The notes under the pieces: model-generated
What the model was told of the DNA's origin: nothing
Database searches by the model: none
The model's input: the letters and a program-made list of their open reading frames with translations, nothing else
Shown here: piece by piece, positions 7,175-16,539 of the stretch
Layout: every line of letters begins with the position of its first letter
How positions within the stretch are numbered: the first letter of the stretch is position 1
Virus record (IMG/VR): IMGVR_UViG_3300042691_039521
Coordinates: 16,528-80,527 of that record
Origin: a virus
Strand: one strand, 5' to 3'
Length of the DNA stretch: 64,000 nucleotides
Program-made: the position numbers and the translations under genes

Positions 7175-7973
7175 CTTTAAACAACTTGGTGATGTAGGTA
7201 GATTGGGTAATCAGCTATTCCAAATAGCTTGGACATATGCACAAGCTAAGGCTCATGGTGGAGATGTCTGTATTATTCCTAATTGGGATTATAAGCCATT
7301 CTTTAGAATTCCAGAAGAATTCTATAGGGAAGCTGGACCAAGATCTATAGATGGAGGAAGAGAGTTTTACCAAGATTTAGATTATTGGAATGGATATCAT
7401 CAAGATATATGGCATATGTTTCAACCTTCTAATGAAGCAATGGATAGAGTTATAGACTCTTTTGGTCTTGATCTATTCTCAACATTTGATGGAGCATGTT
7501 CTGTGCATTATCGACGCGGCGATTATCTAAACAACCCAAATCATTTCCCCACCTTACCAGATTCATATTATGAATCTGCAATGAAAAAGGTCTTAGAAAA
7601 AAGGGAAGATACAATATTTTGGGTATTTTCTGATGGTATACCTTTTGTGCGAAATGCTCACTTACAATCTGATTTTACAAAATCATTACTTGAGAATGAT
7701 CAGATTATGTACTATCAAGGAGTCGTAACGCCAATACCCCCAAGTCAGAGAACCAGTGAGCCTTTAGACTGGATAGATATGTTTGCCATGTCGTTTTGTA
7801 AGGATCACATAATAGCCAACTCCACATTTTCGTGGTGGTCAGCTTTTCTTTCTGGCCCAGGAGAAACTTTTTTCCCATCCAAATGGTTTGGGACCCACCC
7901 GGCAGTAAGAGATATACCATGGAGAAAAATGATACCAGAAGAATGGAGTGAATGTAATGTTGATGGACTTTAA
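7161..7973 (+). CDS. GT11 alpha-1,2-fucosyltransferase-like enzyme
   Basis: This 270-residue protein shows the GT11 signatures in order: GRLGNQLFQ (about residues 13-21), VHYRRGDYL mid-protein and the C-terminal motif NSTFSWWSAFL. GT11 enzymes move L-fucose from GDP-fucose to a galactose-type acceptor. No GDP-fucose synthesis genes are visible here, but a GDP-mannose 3,5-epimerase lies 3 kb downstream. Its product GDP-L-galactose is the 6-hydroxy analogue of GDP-L-fucose and is a possible donor. The GTG start overlaps the preceding gene. Confidence 0.88.
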   Translation: MKQYSFKQLGDVGRLGNQLFQIAWTYAQAKAHGGDVCIIPNWDYKPFFRIPEEFYREAGPRSIDGGREFYQDLDYWNGYHQDIWHMFQPSNEAMDRVIDSFGLDLFSTFDGACSVHYRRGDYLNNPNHFPTLPDSYYESAMKKVLEKREDTIFWVFSDGIPFVRNAHLQSDFTKSLLENDQIMYYQGVVTPIPPSQRTSEPLDWIDMFAMSFCKDHIIANSTFSWWSAFLSGPGETFFPSKWFGTHPAVRDIPWRKMIPEEWSECNVDGL

Positions 7974-8592
7974 TCAAGTTTATAAAAAATACAAGTTGCA
8001 AATAAATGGGGTACTACATGTTGGCGCACATTATGCCGAGGAAGCCAAGTTATATTCAGACCATAAAACTGGTCCAGTATGGTGGATAGAAGCTAATCCC
8101 GAGGTCCAGAGCCTCATTAAGAATAACCTTAGAGGTTTTCCTAACCAAACATTAATTGAAGCTTTAGTTTTTTCTGAGGATGGGATAGAGAAGAATTTTA
8201 ATGTTACAAACTATGGTGGAATGTCATCTTCTATATACGAGTTTGGAACACATACGTCCTTTAGTCCAGATATTCATTTTGAAAAGACTCTAAAATTGAA
8301 GACTAAAACTATTGATTCTATATGGAAAGAAAATAAGATAGAAGCAAACTTTATGAACATGGATCTACAAGGAGCAGAGGGGCCAGCCTTGCGAGGGGCT
8401 GTAGATTCTATTCCAAAACTTGACTACGTAATGACAGAGGTAAACAAAGCAGAAGTATACGTAGGTTGTACTCAGATCGGTGAAATAGACGAGATTCTAT
8501 CTGATTTTAAACGGGTTGAAACATTCTGGGTTGGGAACCAAGGTTGGGGTGACGCTCTTTATATACGCAAAACACTATTGGGAGGCAAATAA
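7957..8592 (+). CDS. FkbM-family methyltransferase
   Basis: This roughly 211-residue class I SAM-dependent methyltransferase has the SAM-binding motif GVLHVGAHYAEEA, an acidic strand end WWIEANPE and the FkbM motif MNMDLQGAEGPALRGA. Such enzymes O-methylate sugars. The frame opens at a GTG at 7948, but the ATG at 7957 is 8 nt after GGAG (7945-7948) and is preferred. It overlaps the GT11 gene end, which suggests coupled translation. The likely target is a sugar of the cassette's glycan. Confidence 0.82.
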   Translation: MLMDFNQVYKKYKLQINGVLHVGAHYAEEAKLYSDHKTGPVWWIEANPEVQSLIKNNLRGFPNQTLIEALVFSEDGIEKNFNVTNYGGMSSSIYEFGTHTSFSPDIHFEKTLKLKTKTIDSIWKENKIEANFMNMDLQGAEGPALRGAVDSIPKLDYVMTEVNKAEVYVGCTQIGEIDEILSDFKRVETFWVGNQGWGDALYIRKTLLGGK

Positions 8593-9335
8593 TGATGACA
8601 GATATTCACGTTTTGATTCCTTCGTACAACTGCTTGGAATGGATCGAAAGATGCCTAGACTCACTCTATAGTCAAACCACGCAGCCAGTGAAAGTTTTGG
8701 TTATAGACGATGCTTCAACAGAAGAGGGGTATGCGGAAAAGGCTCTAGAGGAATGTCAGAAACATGGGTATATGTATCTACGCAATGATGTGAATGAAAA
8801 GTGTCCATATAACCTTTGGCTCGGAGCTAAGATTCTGAATCCTAATCCAGATGATGTTATTTTTCTTTTAGATGGAGATGATTTTCTCCCTCACGAAAAT
8901 GTGCTATCTCGGATTCAAGAAGTATATCAAGATCCAGATGTTTGGATGACATATGGAAATTATGTTCCATATCCAAAGAATACAGGGCAAACCCTAGCCT
9001 CAGCTTATCCTCCAAAAATTATTAAGAATAGAGATTTTCGTACAGGGGGTAACCATTTTAATCATCCAATTACTTTCCGTAGATTCTTATTTGATGAGAT
9101 TACAGAAGAAGATTTAAAAACAAATGATGGAAGATGGTTTCGTGGCGGCTATGATTATGCTATTATTGTGCCAATGTTAGAAATGGCAACTGGCGAGCAC
9201 TATAGATTCTTAAACGAAGTTCTCTATAGCTATAATGCTGTTAACCCAATTTCTGATTCGAAAGTAAATATTGACTTAATTCATGAGACAAATCAACTAG
9301 TTAATCGGCCAAAAAGAGAGGTTCTTAATAGATGA
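8592..9335 (+). CDS. glycosyltransferase family 2
   Basis: This 247-residue canonical GT2 has the N-terminal HVLIPSYNCLEWIERCLDSL, the strand-helix VLVIDDAST and the DxD site LLDGDDFLP, followed by an acceptor region with GGYDYAI. It transfers a sugar from a nucleotide donor. It lies in the middle of the cassette and overlaps the next gene by 4 bp (ATGA). A good RBS (GGGAGGC) precedes the ATG. Of the cassette's glycosyltransferases it is the clearest by motif. Confidence 0.9.
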   Translation: MMTDIHVLIPSYNCLEWIERCLDSLYSQTTQPVKVLVIDDASTEEGYAEKALEECQKHGYMYLRNDVNEKCPYNLWLGAKILNPNPDDVIFLLDGDDFLPHENVLSRIQEVYQDPDVWMTYGNYVPYPKNTGQTLASAYPPKIIKNRDFRTGGNHFNHPITFRRFLFDEITEEDLKTNDGRWFRGGYDYAIIVPMLEMATGEHYRFLNEVLYSYNAVNPISDSKVNIDLIHETNQLVNRPKREVLNR

Positions 9336-10033
9336 ATTTATTCAAGGATTCCGTTGAGAAGTTTCCTAATTATAATTCACAGCACGGTGAAGATAAAATT
9401 ATTGCAGGTATATTTGATCGTATAGGCGAGGGACAAAAAAGATGTATGGAATTTGGTGCTGCAGATGGAGTATTTTGTTCTAACACCTATCCTCTATGGC
9501 ATATGCGTGGATGGTCTGCTACCTTGATTGAGTCAGATGAAGCACTATTTAGTCAGTTGAAAGATAGGGTTGACGGTAATGATAAAATTGAAATCATTAA
9601 TGCCGAGGTGAATAACGTTGATGATTTTGTAGATTATGAATTAGATTTATTATCTATTGATGTTGACGGCGAAGACTATGACATATGGGATGCTACAACA
9701 ATTCGTCACAGAGTTGTTGTGATAGAGCACAACCCCACGTTCCCACTACATGTTTGGTATCATGGCGGAAGATGGCAGGGTTGCTCTGCTAGGTCTTTGC
9801 ATCACTTAGCTGTTTCAAAGGGTTATAGATTAGTATCTGCAACCAAGACTAATCTAATCTTCGTAAGAGAAGAGGAAGCTTCTTTTATGAATGAGTTCGA
9901 TGATACACTTGAAGCGAATTTTGATGACAGTCAATTAAATTACGTTATTACAGATTATCAAGGAAATTTTGATGTAGTTGGAGAGCTTCCTTACGGGATG
10001 ATTCACAGAGAAAAGATGGGGTTTCATGTCTGA
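9332..10033 (+). CDS. FkbM-like methyltransferase domain protein
   Basis: This 233-residue Rossmann-fold protein opens with SQHGEDKIIAGIF, then CMEFGAADGVFCSNT (a glycine-rich SAM site), ATLIESDEALF and DLLSIDVDGEDYDIWDA, the FkbM-type sequence order. A C-terminal extension of about 50 acidic residues is unassigned. It is probably a sugar or lipid-linked-glycan O-methyltransferase; the substrate is unknown. It is flanked by overlapping genes of the same cassette. Confidence 0.75.
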   Translation: MNLFKDSVEKFPNYNSQHGEDKIIAGIFDRIGEGQKRCMEFGAADGVFCSNTYPLWHMRGWSATLIESDEALFSQLKDRVDGNDKIEIINAEVNNVDDFVDYELDLLSIDVDGEDYDIWDATTIRHRVVVIEHNPTFPLHVWYHGGRWQGCSARSLHHLAVSKGYRLVSATKTNLIFVREEEASFMNEFDDTLEANFDDSQLNYVITDYQGNFDVVGELPYGMIHREKMGFHV

Positions 10034-10655
10034 TTATAAACAAGAATACGAACAATGGAAAGAAGATGGGGCGATTGTTACAAAAAGATCTGTACCAGAA
10101 GAGGTAAAATGGTTTCTTATTTTAGATTATGCAAAACGTTTTAATCTAGATACACTTATCGAAACTGGAACAGCAGTTGCTGATACGCTTATTCATGTGG
10201 GTCATCAGTTTGAAAATATTTATTCATTTGAGTTAATGGAAACTTATTGGACTGTTGCGAAGCAGAATTTACAAGAAGCAAAAATTGATGCACATGTATT
10301 TAATGAGTCTTCTGCTGGGCAGTCGTTTATAAACCTAGTTAAGACCATTGACCAACCAGCCCTATTCTATTTAGATGCACACTATTCTGGAGAGGGGACT
10401 GGTAGTGACCCTTCACTTTCCACACCACACGTTCCCGTCAGGCAGGAGCTTAAAGTTATAACAACACATTCTCCTTACAATAATAGAAATGTTATTATTG
10501 TTGATGATGCTCGTTGCTTTAAGGGACAAGAATTTCATTCTGATGAATATAGTGGATACCCATCCATGGAAGAACTGCAAGAAATTGTAAAAGGAACTCA
10601 TATTGTAACACGTCAAGCAGATGCTTTTGTATTAACACCTAAGGATGTATCATGA
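10026..10655 (+). CDS. SAM-dependent methyltransferase-like protein
   Basis: This 209-residue protein has the class I methyltransferase order: IETGTAVADTLIH in place of a glycine-rich motif I, IYSFELMETYWTVAKQNL, ALFYLDAHYSGEG and NVIIVDDARCF. The motif I region is atypical (ETGTAVADT rather than GxGxG), but related cephalosporin-hydroxylase and FkbM-like enzymes vary here. The role in glycan modification is inferred from position. Confidence 0.65.
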   Translation: MSDYKQEYEQWKEDGAIVTKRSVPEEVKWFLILDYAKRFNLDTLIETGTAVADTLIHVGHQFENIYSFELMETYWTVAKQNLQEAKIDAHVFNESSAGQSFINLVKTIDQPALFYLDAHYSGEGTGSDPSLSTPHVPVRQELKVITTHSPYNNRNVIIVDDARCFKGQEFHSDEYSGYPSMEELQEIVKGTHIVTRQADAFVLTPKDVS

Positions 10656-11623
10656 ATATACTAGTTGCTGGAGCGGGTGGGTTTATTGGGGGTCATCTTG
10701 CTCGTAGATTACTTGCAGAAGGTCATGATGTATGTGGAGTTGATATCAAACCAGAGTGGGATTGGTATCAGCTTAATACAGATTATGAAGATAATTATAG
10801 AAGATTCTGCCTTGATCTTAGAGATTACGGAAATTGTATTGATGTAACTCGTTGGAGTGGAGCGGAACGAGTTTATAATCTAGCAGCAGACATGGGGGGC
10901 ATGGGCTTTATTGCAACTCACCGGGTTGATTGTATGCAATCTGCTCTGGTAACGATTAATATATTACGAGCAGCTGATCGGTTCGGAGTTGATCAGGTCT
11001 TCTATTCTTCATCTGCTTGTGTTTATAACGATAAACTACAGCAAGATACGGAGGTATCTCTTAAGGAGGATGATGCATGGCCAGCAGATCCAGAGCCAGG
11101 ATATGGTATGGAGAAACTTTTCGGAGAAGAAATTGCTAAATTCTATCGTGAAGAAACTGGTCTACGTACAGTGGTGGCTCGTTTCCACAACATTTTTGGT
11201 CCTAATGGCACCTTTGCTGGTGGTCGAGAAAAGGCTCCGGCTGCGATTTGTAGAAAGGTTATAGAAGCTAAGCTTAGTGGTAATTATGAGATTGAAATTT
11301 GGGGTGATGGAGAACAAACTAGATCATTCTTATATGTTGATGAGTGCTTAGAGGGTGTACAGAAAATGATTGATGCCGACGTTGATTTTCCGCTCAATCT
11401 CGGTAGTTCAGAGCTTGTTTCAATTAATGATCTTGTTTCCATGGTAGAAGATATTGCGGGAATTAAACTGCATCGAAACTATGATCTTTCAGCCCCTCAG
11501 GGCGTTCGTGGTCGAAATAGTGATAACACAAAAATTCAAGAAGTTCTAGGTTGGACTCCAACCGAATCTCTCTATTCTGGTTTAGAAAAAACATATGAGT
11601 GGATTTATAATAAGCTTATATGA
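10652..11623 (+). CDS. GDP-mannose 3,5-epimerase-like SDR enzyme
   Basis: This 323-residue extended short-chain dehydrogenase has the NAD-binding GAGGFIGG at residues 7-14. Family-specific stretches match plant/bacterial GDP-mannose 3,5-epimerase: MGGMGFI, SSSACVY with C123, Y151-x3-K155, ARFHNIFGP, GGREKAPAAICRK with K194, WGDGEQTRSFLYVDECLEGV and GVRGRNSDN. C123 and K194 correspond to the Arabidopsis catalytic C145 and K217, and Y151/K155 to Y174/K178. The reaction gives GDP-L-galactose (and GDP-gulose) from GDP-D-mannose. It is the last gene of the glycan cassette and supplies a donor for the GTs. The ATGA overlap shows coupling. Confidence 0.85.
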   Translation: MNILVAGAGGFIGGHLARRLLAEGHDVCGVDIKPEWDWYQLNTDYEDNYRRFCLDLRDYGNCIDVTRWSGAERVYNLAADMGGMGFIATHRVDCMQSALVTINILRAADRFGVDQVFYSSSACVYNDKLQQDTEVSLKEDDAWPADPEPGYGMEKLFGEEIAKFYREETGLRTVVARFHNIFGPNGTFAGGREKAPAAICRKVIEAKLSGNYEIEIWGDGEQTRSFLYVDECLEGVQKMIDADVDFPLNLGSSELVSINDLVSMVEDIAGIKLHRNYDLSAPQGVRGRNSDNTKIQEVLGWTPTESLYSGLEKTYEWIYNKLI

Positions 11624-11631
11624 TGTTTTTT

Positions 11632-11650
11632 GTCGATAAACATAATAGAC
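11632..11650 (+). promoter_or_regulatory. CG-N10-TAGAC late-type promoter before the packaging genes
   Basis: GTCGATAA at 11632-11639 followed by TAGAC at 11646-11650 gives the CG-N10-TAG spacing of the motif family. It is about 23 bp upstream of the first packaging gene. The upstream element is CTTATA, offset by 2 bp relative to the best copies. Confidence 0.55.
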
Positions 11651-11672
11651 GTTTACGAAAGGAAAACATAAA

Positions 11673-12347
11673 TTGCCACCCAAGGTCACTAATTTTAATA
11701 CCGGTGAAGAAGTAGACATTACAGAAATAGAGGAAATAGAACAATATAAAGGAGTTACGGTTAAGACCCCATCAGGGGCGGAAATCTCCTTGTTAACAGA
11801 TGATGAAGCTAGATTCTACAATCAAATAGCTAAACAATATCAAGAACATAATAAGTTTACAAATATTTCCGATCTATTAGAGCTAGATAGGGTTTTGAAT
11901 TTAGAAGTTTTATGTTTTCGTCAATCAACTTGGGCGTTGCTTGAGTCTGATTATGACGGTAAGCCTGTCTCCAAAGACTTGCAAAAGAACATAAAAGAGC
12001 TTTCAAGAGAGATTCGTGATATTAAAACAGGTCTTGGAATAGATAAAAAAACGAGAGACTTAGGCAAGGGCGATACGATTGCAGAAAAATGGGAAAATCT
12101 AAAGAGACGTGCTCTTGAGTTTGGGTATATGAGAAATGAACAACTCATTAAATCTCATACCAATTGGAAAGAGTTGGAAGCAAGAATAACTGCATACAAG
12201 AATTCAACCGATGTTGAAAGAACTCAATTTGATTTACATCTTGAAGATATTGTTGAATGGTTAGAGGAAAAGTTTGTAGAATTTAATGAGATAGATGAAG
12301 CGTTTAGAGAGAGTCAGGCTATGTGGATTAGGGAGTTTAAGGCTTGA
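11673..12347 (+). CDS. hypothetical protein preceding terminase; small-subunit candidate
   Basis: This 224-residue charged, largely helical protein starts at a TTG with AAAGGAAAA upstream. The C-terminal half is predicted helical (IVEWLEEKFVEFNEIDEAF). No family is recognised. Lying directly before an HTH protein and the large terminase, it may belong to the packaging apparatus. It ends in an overlap with the next TTG start. Confidence 0.55.
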   Translation: MPPKVTNFNTGEEVDITEIEEIEQYKGVTVKTPSGAEISLLTDDEARFYNQIAKQYQEHNKFTNISDLLELDRVLNLEVLCFRQSTWALLESDYDGKPVSKDLQKNIKELSREIRDIKTGLGIDKKTRDLGKGDTIAEKWENLKRRALEFGYMRNEQLIKSHTNWKELEARITAYKNSTDVERTQFDLHLEDIVEWLEEKFVEFNEIDEAFRESQAMWIREFKA

Positions 12348-12859
12348 GCAAGAAAAAAGAGTTACACGAAAAGATCATTTCTCTTAAAGAGAAAAAATTT
12401 CCTCAACTCCAAGAAATAGATTGGTCTGAAGTTTTAAGAAAAAATCCTGATGTTTTAGAGAATATTGTCGGAGACATTGTTAAAGTAGAGGGAGCGCGTA
12501 GAAAAGTTGAACGCTCTAAGGCTACTCGCAGGATTAGTGCTATCTATAACATTGATCACTCTGAGAGAGAGTTCAAAGAGTCTTTTTCGATTCTAACTGG
12601 CTCGGAAAGTCTTAGAAAAACAGCTTCTAAAATAGACGTTTCCCCAGCTTATGTTCATAACCTTAAGCTTGGGAAAGCACAACCAACATTGGAAATCATG
12701 GAAGCAATAGCCTATGCATATGATCGTCACCCATCATTTTTTCTTGAGTATAGAATTCATTATGTTTTAGAATCTATTTCTTCTTTTTTAGTAAAGAACC
12801 CAGAAACGGCTACTGCTTGGTTTTCTAAGGTAACAAACGGGATATCTCTTCATGATTGA
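12344..12859 (+). CDS. HTH protein, putative terminase small subunit
   Basis: This 171-residue protein has an Xre-like helix-turn-helix at residues about 85-125 (ESLRKTASKIDVSPAYVHNL, then a QPTLEIMEAIA helix). It sits immediately before the large terminase with an 8-bp overlap, the usual place for the DNA-recognition subunit that selects packaging sites. The TTG start overlaps the previous TGA. The role is inferred from position plus the DNA-binding domain; a transcriptional regulator is the alternative. Confidence 0.6.
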   Translation: MSKKKELHEKIISLKEKKFPQLQEIDWSEVLRKNPDVLENIVGDIVKVEGARRKVERSKATRRISAIYNIDHSEREFKESFSILTGSESLRKTASKIDVSPAYVHNLKLGKAQPTLEIMEAIAYAYDRHPSFFLEYRIHYVLESISSFLVKNPETATAWFSKVTNGISLHD

Positions 12860-14474
12860 TTCAGATCTTACAGAGGAAGAGGCAATGTTGTTTGCTTTAC
12901 TTATGGATGAATCCGGTGTTGATCACATGGAATTTTTGTGGGCAGATAATACGAGTGACGACGGCTTGTTCAGAACTTGGCCAATCCAAATGGCTTGGTG
13001 GAGAACGCCGGGGCAAAAAATTCTTTCTGCTGGAAGTAGATCTATTGGAAAAAGTCTTTCAATTTTAGGAAGATCATTTTCATTTCCGTTCGTAGCGTCT
13101 GGTGAAGAAATGGTTATTACCGCTCCTGATGGCGATCGTTTGGGTGCTATTACCGATAAGGTTGAAACACTTTTTCTCAATAATGTCATAGCGGAAGCGA
13201 TGTTAGCTCCTGGTACCAGAGGAAGAATTAAACATAGACCATTTCATATTTCTTTTGCTAATGGCGCTCGTATTATGGGTCGTATCCCGCGACTTGACGG
13301 CACCGGCATTCAGGGTACTCACCCTTTGTGGTTAGAACATGACGAGGCCAGTACCTATCCGGAGAGAGGCTGGAAGGAAATTGTTGAAACTGTAAAGATT
13401 CAGAATCCCCGTGCCCGCTGGAGATGCCACGGTGTAACGATGGGTCCCGGTAACACTTTCGATGATAAGGTTTCTGGTAATGACCCAACTTGGATTGTTA
13501 AAAAACTTCCAGCTATGTATAGACCCAACTGGACAGAGAAGGAACGTCAAGATAAAATCATTGAATATGGTGGATATGAATCTTTGGATTATAAGCGCAA
13601 CATTCTTGGAACAGCAGAAGGTGCTGATAGTTCGCTTTTAGTTCTATCTCGTTTGATGGCCAATACAGATATTGACGAATTAAGCGAATTTAATGTATCT
13701 GAATATTATAGTGTCTCTGTTACAGACGCTCTTCTTGCAGAGGCAGATGATATTTTAGAACTTGTTGATCCACCTATTTCTCATACTGAGTATAAGAAAG
13801 TATGGATGGGAATGGATTATGGCTTAACAACTTCTCTATCTTGTATTTTAGTTTTTACTGAAGTGCAATTACCGGGTGAAAAGTTTGGTAGATTGAAGCT
13901 TGTTTCTAGAATCATGATGTCAAAGATTCCCACTGAGCAACAGGTAAGAGTCATCAAGCATTTAATGTCTATCTACCGACCTATAGCAATAGCCTTCGAT
14001 GCTCACGGCGTTGGGCAGCCAGCTTATGAATGGCTACAGAAAGAGGTTCGTGAAGATTCATCTATTTCATGGATGCTTGATAGAGTTAAGGGATACTCAT
14101 TTTCTGAGAATATAGTTGTTGATTTCGATGAGAAAGTTGATATCAACACTGATATAAAAGAGGATTGGAAAAGAGCGGTTATTACTAGAAAGACTAGTGA
14201 TGCTTCATTAGATATACTTAGACTAGTTGTCGACACTGGCCGAATATGGCTACCTTATGACAAGGAATTGATTGGTGAGCTTCAGTCAATTCCAAGAAAA
14301 GAATTAATGACATTAGACGAATATGGTAAACCTCGCAGAAAAAAGGGTCAACATATGCTTGACGCCTTTAGGTTTGCTTTATTAGCCTGGAAGCAACAGC
14401 CAATAGAAGAGGTTGTTAGCAAGTATGAAAACTCATGGGAACCCCCTTCAATGATCATTATGGATTATTTATGA
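12852..14474 (+). CDS. terL: terminase large subunit
   Basis: This 540-residue packaging motor and nuclease has an ATPase domain with Walker A SAGSRSIGKS (residues 59-68) and Walker B PLWLEHDEAS with D164/E165. The C-terminal RNase H-like nuclease has acidic residues D322 (GMDYG), D383 (AFDAHG) and D504 (MLDAFRFAL). It docks on the portal and pumps DNA into proheads. All expected residues are present and the length is typical. It is preceded by the HTH protein and followed by a small gene and the portal. Confidence 0.95.
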   Translation: MIDSDLTEEEAMLFALLMDESGVDHMEFLWADNTSDDGLFRTWPIQMAWWRTPGQKILSAGSRSIGKSLSILGRSFSFPFVASGEEMVITAPDGDRLGAITDKVETLFLNNVIAEAMLAPGTRGRIKHRPFHISFANGARIMGRIPRLDGTGIQGTHPLWLEHDEASTYPERGWKEIVETVKIQNPRARWRCHGVTMGPGNTFDDKVSGNDPTWIVKKLPAMYRPNWTEKERQDKIIEYGGYESLDYKRNILGTAEGADSSLLVLSRLMANTDIDELSEFNVSEYYSVSVTDALLAEADDILELVDPPISHTEYKKVWMGMDYGLTTSLSCILVFTEVQLPGEKFGRLKLVSRIMMSKIPTEQQVRVIKHLMSIYRPIAIAFDAHGVGQPAYEWLQKEVREDSSISWMLDRVKGYSFSENIVVDFDEKVDINTDIKEDWKRAVITRKTSDASLDILRLVVDTGRIWLPYDKELIGELQSIPRKELMTLDEYGKPRRKKGQHMLDAFRFALLAWKQQPIEEVVSKYENSWEPPSMIIMDYL

Positions 14475-14511
14475 TCACAGTAGACGTAATATTAGGAGAA
14501 AGGCAGTTAAT

Positions 14512-14805
14512 TTGACTTCAGATGAGGTTCTTGGACAATGGCGACCAGAAATACTTGGTTATCTAAAAGAAATGTATACCTTTAAAGATGAAACAGATTC
14601 AAGAGAAATACTCAGGACTCTCTCAGCATTCTCTGCTAGAGCATCTTGGATGAGAAACCTTGCTATTCGTTCATCACAGAATGATATTATTCGTTTTAGG
14701 CTAGATGAACTTGATCCATTTCTAGATGAGGTTGAAAGACAATTTAAGATATATAGCCGTCTAATCTCGGCTAACCAATTTGAATTAGATCTTACCACAA
14801 AGTGA
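14512..14805 (+). CDS. hypothetical protein between terminase and portal (97 aa)
   Basis: This 97-residue helical protein has a TTG start downstream of AGGAGAAAGG (14491-14500). Its sequence (SARASWMRNLAIRSSQNDIIRFRLDELDPFLDEVERQFKIY) is strongly amphipathic and may be a coiled coil. No family is recognised. Its position suggests a packaging or head accessory role. The preceding 37-bp gap contains TAGACG, a possible half-match of the late motif. Confidence 0.6.
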   Translation: MTSDEVLGQWRPEILGYLKEMYTFKDETDSREILRTLSAFSARASWMRNLAIRSSQNDIIRFRLDELDPFLDEVERQFKIYSRLISANQFELDLTTK

Positions 14806-14811
14806 GGATAG

Positions 14812-16509
14812 ATGACTAACGTTGATACTGGAATTTTAGAAGAACTCGGAGATGAGTCCGAGGTTCTATGGATTAATGAAACCGATGTTGAGAATAGACT
14901 GATAGCAGAAGCCGTTCGTGAACAGGTTCCAGAATTAGCGTATCTAACCAGAAGCCTGAATCAATGGACTAACGATTACTCTGGAAAGTCACGACCCGGT
15001 GGCCTATTCAGTCAGAATAAATATGTTGCTCCAGATAATATCTTCGATGAATTTAGATTAGCAGCAGAAGCTGCTCGTAACGATGATATTGTTTCAAATG
15101 CTGTAGAAACTACAGAGCAATTAGCGTTTAAAAGAATTATGGTTGAGTCACAGAATGATGATGAAACAACTATTTGGGCACAAATCAAAGATGATCTTAA
15201 CTTAGAAACCAGAATGAGAGAAATTTGGCGTGAGCTTTTCGTCGTTTCGCAGTGCTATGTCGCTGTGTTATGGGATAGAAAAGATTATAGAGTTAAAGGA
15301 TTCACTGAATCTGGTAAAAAATCTAAAAAAGTATATAGAAACCTTTTGGTTCCAAAAGGCATCACTTTGTTAGATCCATGTAAAGTTTTTCCTGTTGGTA
15401 ATTTCATGTTTAATCAGGAAGAATTAGTTTATATTGCTGATGAGAGTGAAGCAAGATTATTCCACGAGACACTTGCTGGCCTGAATAGCTCCGATCTTAT
15501 TGTTAAACAATTATTTTTGAAACCATATAAGGCTTCACCAGCTTTTATTTCGCAAATGCAGAACCTTACAGGTCAATATGCTTTAGCTGATAGATTGTTC
15601 CTACTTAATCCAGAGAATGTTTGGCGCATTACCTCTACTCGTCCTCAATACCAGATGTTTGCTGATGTCCGTATGCGATCGGTTTTTGAACTTCTTGATA
15701 TGAAGCATAATCTGAGAGAGATGGATCGTGCGGACATTCTTGGCAATCTTAACGCTATTATTTTAGTTAAGAAGGGTTCAAAGGAACGCCCAGCAACCCA
15801 GAACGAATTACAGCAAGCCTCTGCTCAGGTACAGAACTCTGCCCGTATTCCCATTATTGTTTCTGACGATCGTATGGAAATTGAGATTATCACAAGAAAG
15901 ACAGATAATACTCTTCGTCCAGAAAGATACAATAACCTTGATTCTAGAATTACCTCTAGATTATTCCAGATTCTTTCAACCGGTGCATATTCATCAGGTA
16001 CGGCACTTGATAATTCGACAGGACTCTTTAAGGTTATTGCAGCCTCCATGGAAGCGCGAAGAGATAATATTCGACAGGCTCTCATGGATAATATCTTTGA
16101 TAAGATATACGAGCGTAATGATCAGATCCTTGATGAACCCGTGATGAACTTCTACCCAAGAAGAATCGCTTTGGAGTTTGACCCTCACTTTGCACAATAC
16201 GTTTACGACCTGTTTATTCAGGGACAGATTTCTCATGAGACTGCTCTCGCTGAAATTGATATTACTCTATCTGAGGAAGCAGCGAAGAAACGTAAAGAAG
16301 AAGAGTTGTATGATGATATCTTTGATCCACCTAGACCACCTGGAGCGGCCGGTGGTGGTACCGGCGATCAGAAAACTGACGGAAGAACCGGTGGTGGCAA
16401 TAATAATGGTGGAGGAACTAATCAGGAATCATTTAACTCTAATCCAAGAAGTGGTTCTCCTAATGAAGAGGAAACAGCCGAAGCCGAAGAGGAAACAGCC
16501 GAAAATTAA
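14812..16509 (+). CDS. portal protein
   Basis: This 565-residue protein follows terminase and precedes the protease and scaffold, the standard portal position, and its length is typical. It has a long alpha/beta body and a region NLDSRITSRLFQILSTGAYSSG followed by ASMEARRDNIRQALMDNIF, like the conserved stem/wing region of siphophage portals. The C terminus is a Gly/Asn-rich then Glu-rich disordered tail. It forms the dodecameric vertex for DNA passage. The assignment combines position, length and weak motif recognition. Confidence 0.85.
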   Translation: MTNVDTGILEELGDESEVLWINETDVENRLIAEAVREQVPELAYLTRSLNQWTNDYSGKSRPGGLFSQNKYVAPDNIFDEFRLAAEAARNDDIVSNAVETTEQLAFKRIMVESQNDDETTIWAQIKDDLNLETRMREIWRELFVVSQCYVAVLWDRKDYRVKGFTESGKKSKKVYRNLLVPKGITLLDPCKVFPVGNFMFNQEELVYIADESEARLFHETLAGLNSSDLIVKQLFLKPYKASPAFISQMQNLTGQYALADRLFLLNPENVWRITSTRPQYQMFADVRMRSVFELLDMKHNLREMDRADILGNLNAIILVKKGSKERPATQNELQQASAQVQNSARIPIIVSDDRMEIEIITRKTDNTLRPERYNNLDSRITSRLFQILSTGAYSSGTALDNSTGLFKVIAASMEARRDNIRQALMDNIFDKIYERNDQILDEPVMNFYPRRIALEFDPHFAQYVYDLFIQGQISHETALAEIDITLSEEAAKKRKEEELYDDIFDPPRPPGAAGGGTGDQKTDGRTGGGNNNGGGTNQESFNSNPRSGSPNEEETAEAEEETAEN

Positions 16510-16539
16510 TATAGAAGCATTAGAAAGGATGGTTGCTGC

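Noticed and set aside
14469-14485. Possible late-type promoter before the 14512 gene (TAGACG)
   Set aside because: The downstream TAGAC half is present, but the CG at the required distance is missing (TT instead), so it was not listed as a promoter.
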